From NCBI RefSeq assembly GCF_006716265.1, contig NZ_VFOS01000001.1:62001-126000 (forward strand): DNA of 64,000 nucleotides. The letters are read 5' to 3'. The position numbers and the translations under genes are program-made. Of the stretch, positions 1-7,543 are shown piece after piece; position 1 is the first letter of the stretch; every line of letters begins with the position of its first letter. The notes below the pieces were generated by a model. The model ran no database searches and had not been told where the DNA came from. It saw nothing but the letters and a program-made list of their open reading frames with translations. Source of the stretch: Rarobacter faecitabidus (GTDB lineage: Bacteria > Actinomycetota > Actinomycetes > Actinomycetales > Cellulomonadaceae).

Positions 1-2
1 TC

Positions 3-206
3 CAGCGAGCGGGTGGCCGTGGCGCGAGCGTGTCGACTCGAGTCGAAGCGGGCTGGGCAACCGCAGAGGTTTCCATTCCGATCGTCGCCACGTGGGGAAC
101 CTGGCAGGTTGTCGCCGAACAGTCGATGCCGACGGAGGAGTATCTCGTCGGTTTTCCTATCGATTCCGCAGTTGCCAACGCCTCCCCAGGCGAGGATTCC
201 CCATGA
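3..206 (+). CDS. C-terminal end of a TadE-like pilus/secretion protein (partial)
   Basis: The third forward frame is open from the first bases of the window and stops at TGA 204-206. It encodes about 67 residues that end in VANASPGEDSP. The stop overlaps the ATG of the next gene by an ATGA motif, which is what expected operon partners show. The reading, rich in short beta-type segments (ATAEVSIPIV, WQVVAEQSMP), fits the extracellular tail of TadE-like minor pilins. In actinobacteria these lie beside TadG/Rv3654c-like proteins and an Rv3649-type helicase, exactly the genes that follow here. The start and the membrane anchor lie outside the window, so the family call rests mainly on gene context. 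Confidence 0.55.
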   Translation, partial: QRAGGRGASVSTRVEAGWATAEVSIPIVATWGTWQVVAEQSMPTEEYLVGFPIDSAVANASPGEDSP

Positions 207-514
207 CCGTCATTGCGGCTGTCCTCGTGGCGGCGGCCGTGGCGCTGAGCGGACTCCTCGCCGTCGTGGGCGGCGGTAACGCCGAGGTGGTACGCGCTCA
301 GGGCACGGCCGAACTCGCGGCGCTGGCGGCGGCGACGGCAGCCCTCGGCGATCACCTCGCGCCGTGTGATGCGGCCGCTGGGGTGGCAACTCGGGCGCGG
401 CAGTCTCTCGATGAATGCGCCATGGAATCCCGTGGGCACGCGATCATAGAGGTTCGCGGCGATGGGATGAGCCAAGCGGTGGAGGCGCGAGCAGGGCCGG
501 CCCAGTACGACTGA
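203..514 (+). CDS. Rv3654c/TadG-like small secreted or membrane protein
   Basis: A 103-aa protein with an N-terminal hydrophobic helix (about residues 3-22, AAVLVAAAVALSGLLAVV). This is followed by an alanine-rich segment with the pattern RAQGTAELAALAAAT, typical of the Rv3654c/TadE-like family that accompanies Flp pilus or Tad-like secretion genes in actinobacteria. I chose ATG 203 because it overlaps the upstream TadE-like stop (ATGA) and begins exactly at the hydrophobic segment. The frame stays open further upstream, but that part is arginine-rich and overlaps the preceding gene. Two cysteines (C55, C72) could form a disulfide. It converges on the helicase gene 14 nt downstream. Its role in pilus assembly or secretion is inferred from family and context. 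Confidence 0.65.
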   Translation: MTVIAAVLVAAAVALSGLLAVVGGGNAEVVRAQGTAELAALAAATAALGDHLAPCDAAAGVATRARQSLDECAMESRGHAIIEVRGDGMSQAVEARAGPAQYD

Positions 515-528
515 CGGCATTTCGCCGA

Positions 529-3024
529 TCAGGCCTCACTGCCATTCGAGGTCGTTGCGGTGCCAGCGCTTGCCTCGGCGTCGCTCGCGGGTAGAGCCTC
601 GCAGACGGCCCGCAAGAGCTTGAGGGCACCGATCTTGTGCAGGGGCGAGTTACCGTTACCGCACTTGGGCGATTGCACGCAGGCGGGACAGCCTGCCTTG
701 CAGGTGCAGCGCTCGATCACCTCGGCCGTCGCCTCGAGCCACGTCCGGGCGAGGTGGAAGGCGCGCTCGGCGAACCCTGCACCGCCCGCAGCCCCGTCGT
801 GGAGGAAGATCGTGGCGGTGTCGGTCTGCTCGTGCCACGCCGTCGACAGGCCGCCGATGTCGGTACGGTCGCACGTCGCCAGGAGCGGCAGCACGCCGAT
901 AGCCGCGTGCTCGGCCGCGTGCAGTGCGCCGGGGATATCGGCGCGCGCCAGCCCCAGCGAGTCGATCATCGTGGCGGACATGGTCCACCACACCGCCGCG
1001 GTCTCCAGCGATCGCTCCGGCAGTTCCAGCGGCCACCGGCCCAGCGGAATGTTGTCGAGATTCCGCTTGCGTTCGAACTCGATCACCTGCGAGGTGACCA
1101 GCACGTCGCCTAAGTTCCAGGTGAGGTCACCGCTCGCCGATGCGGACGTCCGGGTGGTCTGCAGAATCTCCATGCGCGTCACCGATCTGGCCCAGGTGTG
1201 ATAGTCCACACCTGCGCGGCGTACCGCCGCCACATGATCGCTCGGCTCGTACCAGAGCACCTGGAAGGTCTGGCCCTGGTGGACGTAGATAGCGCCCGCA
1301 TGGACCGCGCTGTCCGCCCCTGCTGCGTCAATCGTCCCGATGACGGTCCCGCTGTCCTCCTCGATGATCGTGACGGTCCCGTCGCCAGCGCCGCGCAGGT
1401 CGGTGAGCGCGGTCGCGGGTTCGGCCGGCTGCCAGAACCAGCGCGATCCGCGTTTGCGCAGGAATCCGCCCGCAGTGAGTTCGTCCACGACGCGCTGTGC
1501 CGAGGTCCCGAATCTCGTCAGATCCTCGGCAGTGAGTGGCAGTTCCGACGCCGCCGCGCACAGGTGAGGCCCGAGGACGTATTGGTTCGACGGGTCGAGC
1601 ACGCTCGCCTCGACCGGTTCTCCGAACAGCGACTCGGGGCGGTCCAGCAGATAGTTGTCGAGCGGGTCCTGGCGGGCCACGAGGATGACGAGCCCGGCCC
1701 TCCCCGCCCGGCCCGCTCGTCCCGCCTGCTGCCAGATCGACGCGCGAGATCCGGGCCAACCGGCGATGATCGTCGCGTCCAGCCCGGAGATGTCGATACC
1801 CAGTTCCAGCGCGTTCGTCGTTGCCAGGGCGCGGATCTCCCCCGAGGAGATCGCGGCTTCGAGAGCCCGCCGCTCTTCGGGGAGGTAGCCGCCCCGGTAG
1901 GCCGAGATCCGGCGCCCGCTCTGGCCCGCCAGTTGCGCAGTGTCGCGGGCGACCGCCGCCACGGTCTCGGCGCCCCGGCGGGAGCGGGTGAAGGTCAGCA
2001 GGCGCGCCCCGAGTCGGACGAGTTCTCCCGTGAGCATCCCGGCCTCCGCTATCGCGGACCTGCGCACGTTGTCACCGCCCTGCGGCAGGGAACCGCCGGG
2101 TGCATCGCCGTCCAAGTCTGCGTCGGAATCGGCTAGCGCCTCGCCGGCCGCGATCGCCTCCGGGTCTACGACGATGGGCGGCTGCCACAGTGCGAAGACT
2201 CGATCCCCGGTGGGGGCGGAATCGGCATCCACGACCACGATCCGATCGCGTACGACGCCGGTCAGGGCGGAAGCGGTCAGCGCAGGATCCGCGCTCGTGG
2301 CGCTCGCGATCACAAACGTCAGCGGCGGATCGGTGGGCTGGGCATAGTGCGCGGCCACGCGCTGTAGGCGGCGCAGGACGAGGGCGAGATGCGCGCCGAA
2401 AAGGCCGCGGTAGGCGTGGGCCTCGTCCACGATCACGTATCGCAGCGAGCGCAGCAGCCTGGTCCAGCGTTCGTGGTTCGACAGCAGCGTGAAGTGCAGG
2501 AAATCGGGATTCGTCAGCACGATGTCGCTGTGCGCCCGTATCCAGTCGCGTGCCTCGAACGGTGTATCGCCGTCGCAGGCATCGGCCGTGACGTCATCGA
2601 CCTCAGACGCGCGCAGCAGTTCGCGCAGCGATGTGAGCTGGTCTGCCGCGAGCGCCTTGGTGGGCGAGAGGTAGATCGCGCTCGCACCACCCAGTTCGCT
2701 GATGCGATTCAGCGACCGATCCCGCTTCGAGGCGCGGATGGTGCTGAGGACGGGTAGCCAGTACGCCAGTGACTTACCCGACCCGGTCCCCGTTGCGAGC
2801 GCCGTGACGCGACCCGCCTTGATCGCCTCGGCGCCGGAGACCTGATGGCGCCACGGTCGCCCCACGCCGCGACGGTCTAGGCCAGCGACGATGTCCTCGT
2901 CCGCCCACGTGGGCCAGTCCGCGAACTCGCCCGCCCGGCCCGGAACGAACTCCACGTGGCGCACCTGGCCCGCCTCGCCGGTGCGGACGCGGAGCGCGCT
3001 CAAGAGTTCATCTGCCTGGGTCAT
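529..3024 (-). CDS. DEAD/DEAH-box helicase with C-terminal DUF1998 zinc domain, MrfA/Rv3649-like
   Basis: An 831-aa SF2 helicase. The Walker A motif ATGTGSGKS is at residues 77-85, the DEAH box is in VIVDEAHAYRG, and the C-terminal RecA lobe carries the QQAGRAGRAGR motif VI. The last ~60 residues hold a four-cysteine cluster (CTCKAGCPACVQSPKC) of the DUF1998 type. This architecture is that of Bacillus MrfA (YprA), a 3'-5' helicase in mitomycin-lesion repair, and of the mycobacterial protein Rv3649. A DNA-repair role is therefore likely. Length and motifs are intact. It converges on the TadE/TadG-like genes, a neighbourhood conserved in actinobacteria. The ATG at 3024 gives a full-length N-terminus; no alternative start looked better. 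Confidence 0.9.
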   Translation of the reverse strand: MTQADELLSALRVRTGEAGQVRHVEFVPGRAGEFADWPTWADEDIVAGLDRRGVGRPWRHQVSGAEAIKAGRVTALATGTGSGKSLAYWLPVLSTIRASKRDRSLNRISELGGASAIYLSPTKALAADQLTSLRELLRASEVDDVTADACDGDTPFEARDWIRAHSDIVLTNPDFLHFTLLSNHERWTRLLRSLRYVIVDEAHAYRGLFGAHLALVLRRLQRVAAHYAQPTDPPLTFVIASATSADPALTASALTGVVRDRIVVVDADSAPTGDRVFALWQPPIVVDPEAIAAGEALADSDADLDGDAPGGSLPQGGDNVRRSAIAEAGMLTGELVRLGARLLTFTRSRRGAETVAAVARDTAQLAGQSGRRISAYRGGYLPEERRALEAAISSGEIRALATTNALELGIDISGLDATIIAGWPGSRASIWQQAGRAGRAGRAGLVILVARQDPLDNYLLDRPESLFGEPVEASVLDPSNQYVLGPHLCAAASELPLTAEDLTRFGTSAQRVVDELTAGGFLRKRGSRWFWQPAEPATALTDLRGAGDGTVTIIEEDSGTVIGTIDAAGADSAVHAGAIYVHQGQTFQVLWYEPSDHVAAVRRAGVDYHTWARSVTRMEILQTTRTSASASGDLTWNLGDVLVTSQVIEFERKRNLDNIPLGRWPLELPERSLETAAVWWTMSATMIDSLGLARADIPGALHAAEHAAIGVLPLLATCDRTDIGGLSTAWHEQTDTATIFLHDGAAGGAGFAERAFHLARTWLEATAEVIERCTCKAGCPACVQSPKCGNGNSPLHKIGALKLLRAVCEALPASDAEASAGTATTSNGSEA

Positions 3025-3120
3025 CGCCCACTATCGTGGCACGGTCGCGCCGTCGTTAACGCGCGCAGACCGATTCGGGCGTCTCGGCGACCGGCGGGCT
3101 TGGTGCCCGCGCCGCGTGCC

Positions 3121-3152
3121 GCTCGCTACGGACTCGGCTCGCTACGGACTTG
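3121..3152. repeat. 16-bp tandem direct repeat, two copies plus a decayed third
   Basis: GCTCGCTACGGACTCG (3121-3136) is followed directly by GCTCGCTACGGACTTG (3137-3152), one mismatch. A degenerate third copy, GCCCGCTGCGATCCG, begins at 3153. It lies midway between the divergent helicase and nrdD genes. No function can be assigned. Confidence 0.7.
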
Positions 3153-3341
3153 GCCCGCTGCGATCCGCCGCGCCCGCGCGCCGGACCCATGCGGTGCCAG
3201 ACGTTTCCTGCGGTCCGACGCGACCGCGAGCCGCGCAGACACGCCGGGTTCGCTACGTCAGTCGGCGCGGATTTCGGCTCCGAATGCCGTGCGCACCGTT
3301 TGTCAAGGGTCGAAGGTAGGAACCCACCGGACCCATGAGGG

Positions 3342-3387
3342 TCCAATATCTAGTAACAACGATGTAATTCGCCACTAGATGTTGTGG
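3342..3387. promoter_or_regulatory. Tandem NrdR boxes upstream of nrdD
   Basis: Two 16-bp sites match the NrdR operator pattern (known consensus roughly acaCwAtATaTwGtgt). Box 1 is 3342-3357 (core CAATATCTAGT). Box 2 is 3372-3387 (CCACTAGATGTTGTGG, a near-perfect palindrome). Their centres are 31 bp apart, about three helical turns, which is the usual arrangement for paired NrdR sites. They end 53 nt before the chosen nrdD start. NrdR is the ATP/dATP-sensing repressor of ribonucleotide reductase genes, so repression of nrdDG is expected. The nrdR gene itself is not in the window. Confidence 0.85.
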
Positions 3388-3440
3388 TTGAGCCGCAATG
3401 GGCCGTCGTTCCGTCGCACCTGACAAGACAGGAGTACGTC

Positions 3441-5318
3441 ATGGGATCAGTTCGTCCTTCCGCGCCAGCCAAGGCTGGGAACCAGAACCTCGTAGATGTC
3501 CGCGAAACCATGCGCGAATACCTCGATCAGACGGACTGGCGAGTGAACGCGAATGCCAACCAGGGGTACTCACTCGGCGGCCTCATCCTCAACACTGCGG
3601 GCAAGGTCACGGCCAACTACTGGTTGTCCGAGGTCTATCCCCCTGAGGTCGGGCAGGCGCACCGCGACGGCGCCTATCACATCCACGACCTCGACGTTTT
3701 CGGCGGCTACTGCGCCGGGTGGTCCCTCAAGAACCTGCTCCAGCAAGGATTCAACGGCGTTCCCGGCCGCGTCGAGTCGAACCCGCCCAAGCACATGTCG
3801 TCAGCGGTGGGTCAGGTGGTCAACTTCCTCGGCACGATGCAGAACGAGTGGGCCGGCGCGCAGGCGTTCTCGTCCTTCGACACGTACATGGCGCCGTACG
3901 TGCGCAAGGACGACATGAGCTACGAGGAGATTCGTCAGAACATCCAGGAACTCATCTACAACCTCAACGTTCCCTCGCGCTGGGGCACCCAGACGCCGTT
4001 CACCAACCTCACCTTCGACTGGACCTGCCCGGCCGACCTGCGCGACGAATACCCGCTGATCGACGACAAGGTCATGGACTTCACCTACGGCGAGCTGCAG
4101 CACGAGATGGACCTCATCAACCGCGCCTACATCGAGGTGATGACCGAGGGAGACGCCTCCGGACGAGTCTTCACGTTCCCCATCCCGACCTACAACATCA
4201 CCGAGGACTTCCCCTGGGAGTCCGCCAACGCCGCCCGCTTGTTCGCCATGACCGCCAAGTACGGGCTGCCGTACTTCCAGAACTTCATCAACTCGGATAT
4301 GAACCCCGGGGACGTGCGGTCCATGTGCTGCCGCCTCCAACTCGATCTGCGCGAACTCCTCAAGCGCGGCAACGGCCTGTTCGGATCGGCGGAGCAGACC
4401 GGCTCCATCGGTGTCGTCACGGTCAACTGCGCCCGCCTCGGCTACCAGCACGCGGGCGACGAGCCCGGCCTGTACGCGGCGCTCGATCGGCTGCTCGACC
4501 TGGCCAAGACCTCGCTCGAACTCAAGCGCACCACCGTCCAGCACTACATCGACAACGGGCTCTTCCCGTACACCCGCCGCTACCTCGGCAACCTCAACTC
4601 CCACTTCTCCACCATCGGCGTCAACGGCATCAACGAGATGATCCGCAACTTCACCTCCGACGCCTACGACCTCACGGCGCCGGAAGGGCACGCAATGGCC
4701 GTGCGGCTGCTCGATCACGTGCGCTCCCGCATGGTCGAGTTCCAGGAGGAGACGGGCAACCTCTACAACCTGGAGGCCACCCCGGCGGAGGGCACCACGT
4801 ACCGGTTCGCCAAGGAGGACCGCGCGCGCTTCCCCGGCATCCTGCAGGCGGGGACAGATCAGAATCCGTACTACACCAACTCCTCCCAGTTGCCCGTCGC
4901 CTACACGGACGACCCCTTCGAGGCGCTCGAACGCCAGGAGGAGTTGCAGGGCAAGTACACCGGCGGCACGGTGCTGCACTTGTACATGTCGGAGAAGATC
5001 TCGTCCGCCGAGGCCTGCCGCAACCTCGTTCGCCGCTCCCTGGCCAACTTCCGGCTCCCCTACATCACGATCACCCCGACCTTCTCCGTCTGCCCCAGCC
5101 ACGGCTACCTGGAAGGCGAGCAGCAGACGTGCCCCAAATGCGCGCTGCAGCACCCCGATCGCGAACCGCAGGTGTGCGAGGTGTGGACCCGTGTCATGGG
5201 CTACCACCGGCCTGTCGCCTCCTTCAATGTCGGGAAGAAGGGCGAGTTCTACGAGCGGACCCCGTTCCAGGAGGCGGCGGCGAACGAGCACGCGTCGGCG
5301 CTCGCCACTCGGGCATAG
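3441..5318 (+). CDS. nrdD: Anaerobic ribonucleoside-triphosphate reductase (class III)
   Basis: A 625-aa glycyl-radical enzyme reducing ribonucleoside triphosphates to deoxyribonucleotides without oxygen. The 10-stranded barrel region is represented by HIHDLDVFGGYCAGW and by the motif MCCRLQLDLR. Near the C-terminus a zinc ribbon (CPSHGYLEGEQQTCPKC) precedes the glycyl-radical motif RVMGYHRP, with the radical glycine at about residue 587. There is no N-terminal ATP-cone, so this resembles the shorter Thermotoga-like NrdD. I chose ATG 3441 because AGGAG (3430-3434) precedes it by 6 nt. The frame is open to a GTG at 3384, but that lies inside NrdR box 2. nrdG follows 9 nt downstream. The gene indicates a strict or facultative anaerobic lifestyle. 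Confidence 0.95.
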   Translation: MGSVRPSAPAKAGNQNLVDVRETMREYLDQTDWRVNANANQGYSLGGLILNTAGKVTANYWLSEVYPPEVGQAHRDGAYHIHDLDVFGGYCAGWSLKNLLQQGFNGVPGRVESNPPKHMSSAVGQVVNFLGTMQNEWAGAQAFSSFDTYMAPYVRKDDMSYEEIRQNIQELIYNLNVPSRWGTQTPFTNLTFDWTCPADLRDEYPLIDDKVMDFTYGELQHEMDLINRAYIEVMTEGDASGRVFTFPIPTYNITEDFPWESANAARLFAMTAKYGLPYFQNFINSDMNPGDVRSMCCRLQLDLRELLKRGNGLFGSAEQTGSIGVVTVNCARLGYQHAGDEPGLYAALDRLLDLAKTSLELKRTTVQHYIDNGLFPYTRRYLGNLNSHFSTIGVNGINEMIRNFTSDAYDLTAPEGHAMAVRLLDHVRSRMVEFQEETGNLYNLEATPAEGTTYRFAKEDRARFPGILQAGTDQNPYYTNSSQLPVAYTDDPFEALERQEELQGKYTGGTVLHLYMSEKISSAEACRNLVRRSLANFRLPYITITPTFSVCPSHGYLEGEQQTCPKCALQHPDREPQVCEVWTRVMGYHRPVASFNVGKKGEFYERTPFQEAAANEHASALATRA

Positions 5319-5327
5319 GGAGGTGGC

Positions 5328-6020
5328 ATGCCAATCGCGGACGAGATAGCGATCGCCGGATGGTCAAAGCTGTCCACGTGCGACTGGCCGGACAAGCTCG
5401 TGGCGACGCTGTTCCTGCAGGGCTGTCCCTGGCGCTGCACGTACTGCCACAACTTCACGATCCTCGACCCGCGGCAACCCGGAAAGGTCGCGTGGAGCGA
5501 GGTGCGGCTATTGCTGGGCAAGCGTCGCGGGCTACTGGACGGCGTCGTCTTCTCCGGCGGCGAACCGACCCGCCAGGCGTGCCTACCAGCCGCGATGCGG
5601 CATGTGCGCGCGCTCGGCTACGGGGTGGGGCTGCACACGGGCGGGGCGTTCCCCAAGCGCCTCGCTGCCGCCCTGCCCTACACCGATTGGGTGGGCCTCG
5701 ACATCAAAGCGACACCCGACAAGTTCGACCAGATCACCAGGCGGCAAGGGAGTGCTCGTCCGGCCTACGAATCGCTGGAACTGGTACTGGCCGCGGGGGT
5801 CGACGTCCAGGTCCGCACCACGGTTGACCCGACTGTTCTGTCTACGGCCGATGTGGAGCGGCTCACCGCGCTGCTGCGCGATGAGTACGGGGTAACCGAC
5901 CACGTGCTGCAGACGGTTCGGCCGGACGGTACGACGGACGAGTACCGCTGCGCGCTCGCGGCCGCGATGAGTTTCCAGGAGCCGCAACTGGGCCTCGGCC
6001 AGGTGGTTCTTCGCGACTGA
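5328..6020 (+). CDS. nrdG: Anaerobic ribonucleotide reductase-activating protein (radical SAM)
   Basis: A 230-aa radical SAM enzyme that installs the glycyl radical on NrdD. The cluster-binding motif CPWRCTYCHNF (CX3CX2C) lies near residue 35, and the following FSGGEPTRQ matches the SAM-binding GGE motif. The fold around TDWVGLDIKATPDKF is typical of NrdG/pyruvate-formate-lyase-activase relatives. It sits 9 nt after nrdD with its own strong ribosome-binding site (GGGAGG at 5318-5323), so the two genes are almost certainly co-transcribed under NrdR control. Size and motifs are complete. Confidence 0.93.
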   Translation: MPIADEIAIAGWSKLSTCDWPDKLVATLFLQGCPWRCTYCHNFTILDPRQPGKVAWSEVRLLLGKRRGLLDGVVFSGGEPTRQACLPAAMRHVRALGYGVGLHTGGAFPKRLAAALPYTDWVGLDIKATPDKFDQITRRQGSARPAYESLELVLAAGVDVQVRTTVDPTVLSTADVERLTALLRDEYGVTDHVLQTVRPDGTTDEYRCALAAAMSFQEPQLGLGQVVLRD

Positions 6021-6065
6021 TTGACGCTCGCGCCACAGCGTCCGGGCAAGTGCCGGGAATCGTAC

Positions 6066-6326
6066 CTAGAACTTCAGGTCGGGAAAGTCGAACGGCTCCT
6101 CGGGCGCGCGCGCATTGTCCTGCCAATTGGACGCGGGCTGCTGGTAGGGCGGCTGAGGCGGAACGGCGCGTTGCGTGGGCACCGAGGGGCCTGCGGAAAC
6201 TGGCGGGACGGGACCGTGAAGCGGAAGCGGTGGGATCGTGCTCTGCGGCGGAGTCTTGAGGCTGACGTCGTGTGTGGCGCGGACGGCCACCGGTCCCGCG
6301 GTCGCTCCCAGCTCGGAGTCGATCAA
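6066..6326 (-). CDS. Hypothetical proline-rich small protein, start uncertain
   Basis: An 86-residue frame from a TTG at 6326, ending DFPDLKF. The first ~45 residues look globular (IDSELGATAGPVAVRATHDV); the rest is proline/glutamine-rich and probably disordered. Codon third positions are strongly GC, which supports real coding. The same frame stays open upstream to the in-frame stop of the LLM oxidoreductase gene (6465), and that stretch (for example NRAGEGSTDYWHQR) also looks coding. It contains no ATG, GTG or TTG earlier than 6326. Either translation starts at a rare codon or a start has been lost. I do not recognise a family. Confidence 0.45.
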   Translation of the reverse strand: MIDSELGATAGPVAVRATHDVSLKTPPQSTIPPLPLHGPVPPVSAGPSVPTQRAVPPQPPYQQPASNWQDNARAPEEPFDFPDLKF

Positions 6327-6464
6327 CCGCTGGTGCCAGTAGTCCGTGCTGCCTTCTCCCGCGCGGTTCGCCTCCCGGATCCTGCGGGTGACCGCACCCG
6401 CTGACGTCCGCGCGCGCGACGGGCGCGCGCGCCGAAAGCCATCGGCTACGTCGCGGCAATCACC

Positions 6465-7478
6465 TCAGCGCCAGCCCGCAGCGGGGGCAACGTGCTTGAC
6501 GATGTTCTCCAGCAGGGCGGCGTTGTAGTCGACTCCCAACTGGTTCGGCACGGTCACGAGCACCGTATCGGCCTCCTGGACTGCGGCATCGCGCGCGAGT
6601 TCCTCCGCGATCACGTCGGGCTCGCCGATGTATGACTTGCCGAATCGGGCGATCTGACCCACGTCGATATAACCGACCTGCTCCGAATCCTGTTCACTCC
6701 GGCGGCCGAAGTAGTGCCGGTCCACGTCGGATACCAGCGGGATGATGGAGCGCGACACAGATACGCGCGGCGTGCGACCCCAGTCGGCGGCGGCGAAGGC
6801 CTCGCGGTACATGTGGATCTGCTCTGCCTGGAGCTCGTCGAACGGGACCCCGGTGTCCTCGGTCAGGAGCGTCGAACTCATCAGGTTCATGCCCAGTTCC
6901 GCCGTGCGGATGGCTGAACCCCGAGAACCGGACCCCCACCAGATGCGATCGCGCAGGGTCTGCGAGCGAGGCTCGATGGCTACTGCGCCCGTGACCCCCG
7001 TTCGAGCGGGATCCGACTGCGCCAGCTTCGCGCCGGAGATGGCCGCGAGGAAAGCATCGGTGTGCCGCATTGCCATGTCCTCGTCCGTGGTGCCGGCGGG
7101 CGGGACGTTCCCGAACACGCGGTACCCGTCCACCACCGTCTCGGGGGAGCCTCGTGAGATACCGAGTTGCAGCCGTTCACCACTGAGCAAATCGGCCGCG
7201 GCCGCCGTCTCGGCCATGTAGAGCGGGTTCTCATAGCGCATGTCGATCACGCCCGTGCCGATCTCGATGCGGCTGGTCCGCGCCCCGATTGCCGTCAGCA
7301 GGGGGAACGGCGAGGCGAGCTGACGAGCGAAATGATGCACCCGGAAGTAGGCGCCATCGATCCCGACCTCCTCGGCGGCCACCGCGAGTTCAACGCTCTG
7401 GCGGAGCGCCTCGGCTCCGGTGCGGGTCAGGGAGCGCGGGTGCAAGTGACCGAAAGACAGGAATCCGATTTTCTTCAC
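6465..7478 (-). CDS. LLM-class flavin-dependent oxidoreductase
   Basis: A 337-aa protein of the luciferase-like monooxygenase family. It shows the N-terminal beta strand MKKIGFLSFGHLHP, the segment GVDGAYFRVHHF-like (seen as GIDGAYFRVHHFARQL), and ERLQLGISRGSP near the middle, all typical of two-component FMN-dependent monooxygenases. It probably uses reduced flavin from a separate reductase. The substrate cannot be read from the sequence. It is transcribed divergently from the ABC-F gene, and an 18-bp palindrome (7491-7508) lies between the two. The frame of the downstream hypothetical ORF continues directly after its TGA stop. Confidence 0.85.
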   Translation of the reverse strand: MKKIGFLSFGHLHPRSLTRTGAEALRQSVELAVAAEEVGIDGAYFRVHHFARQLASPFPLLTAIGARTSRIEIGTGVIDMRYENPLYMAETAAAADLLSGERLQLGISRGSPETVVDGYRVFGNVPPAGTTDEDMAMRHTDAFLAAISGAKLAQSDPARTGVTGAVAIEPRSQTLRDRIWWGSGSRGSAIRTAELGMNLMSSTLLTEDTGVPFDELQAEQIHMYREAFAAADWGRTPRVSVSRSIIPLVSDVDRHYFGRRSEQDSEQVGYIDVGQIARFGKSYIGEPDVIAEELARDAAVQEADTVLVTVPNQLGVDYNAALLENIVKHVAPAAGWR

Positions 7479-7490
7479 TTAACCCAGAGC

Positions 7491-7508
7491 ACTTCGCCGG
7501 GGCGAAGT
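7491..7508. promoter_or_regulatory. 18-bp perfect palindrome between divergent genes (operator-like)
   Basis: ACTTCGCC-GG-GGCGAAGT: two perfect 8-bp arms with a 2-bp centre, lying 12 nt upstream of the LLM oxidoreductase start and 35 nt upstream of the ABC-F start. Arm length and spacing suit a dimeric repressor. Transcription termination is unlikely, because both flanking genes start rather than end here. The regulator is unknown and is not adjacent. Confidence 0.5.
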
Positions 7509-7543
7509 ATTCCCCGCCCCGCGCCACCGCCTAGGCTGAAACC

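Larger units (their letters stand above)
3025..3440. other. Divergent intergenic region between helicase and nrdD
   Basis: About 416 bp without a convincing gene. It should hold the helicase promoter and the nrdD promoter. The 3' part carries two NrdR boxes (listed separately) in a local AT-rich patch (about 3340-3390). The middle carries a 16-bp tandem repeat. Open frames here are arginine-rich with no family resemblance. Confidence 0.6.

Noticed and set aside
92-202. Earlier start for the TadG/Rv3654c-like gene
   Set aside because: The region codes for the end of a TadE-like protein in another frame, and the ATG at 203 has the ATGA overlap and begins at the hydrophobic helix.
3719-5827. 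702-codon arginine/proline-rich frame across nrdD-nrdG
   Set aside because: It overlaps two fully recognisable genes in another frame and has the Arg/Pro composition of out-of-frame high-GC DNA.
5863-6459. 198-codon minus-strand frame over the end of nrdG
   Set aside because: Very Arg/Pro/Ser-rich, overlaps nrdG and the more natural small hypothetical frame, no family features.
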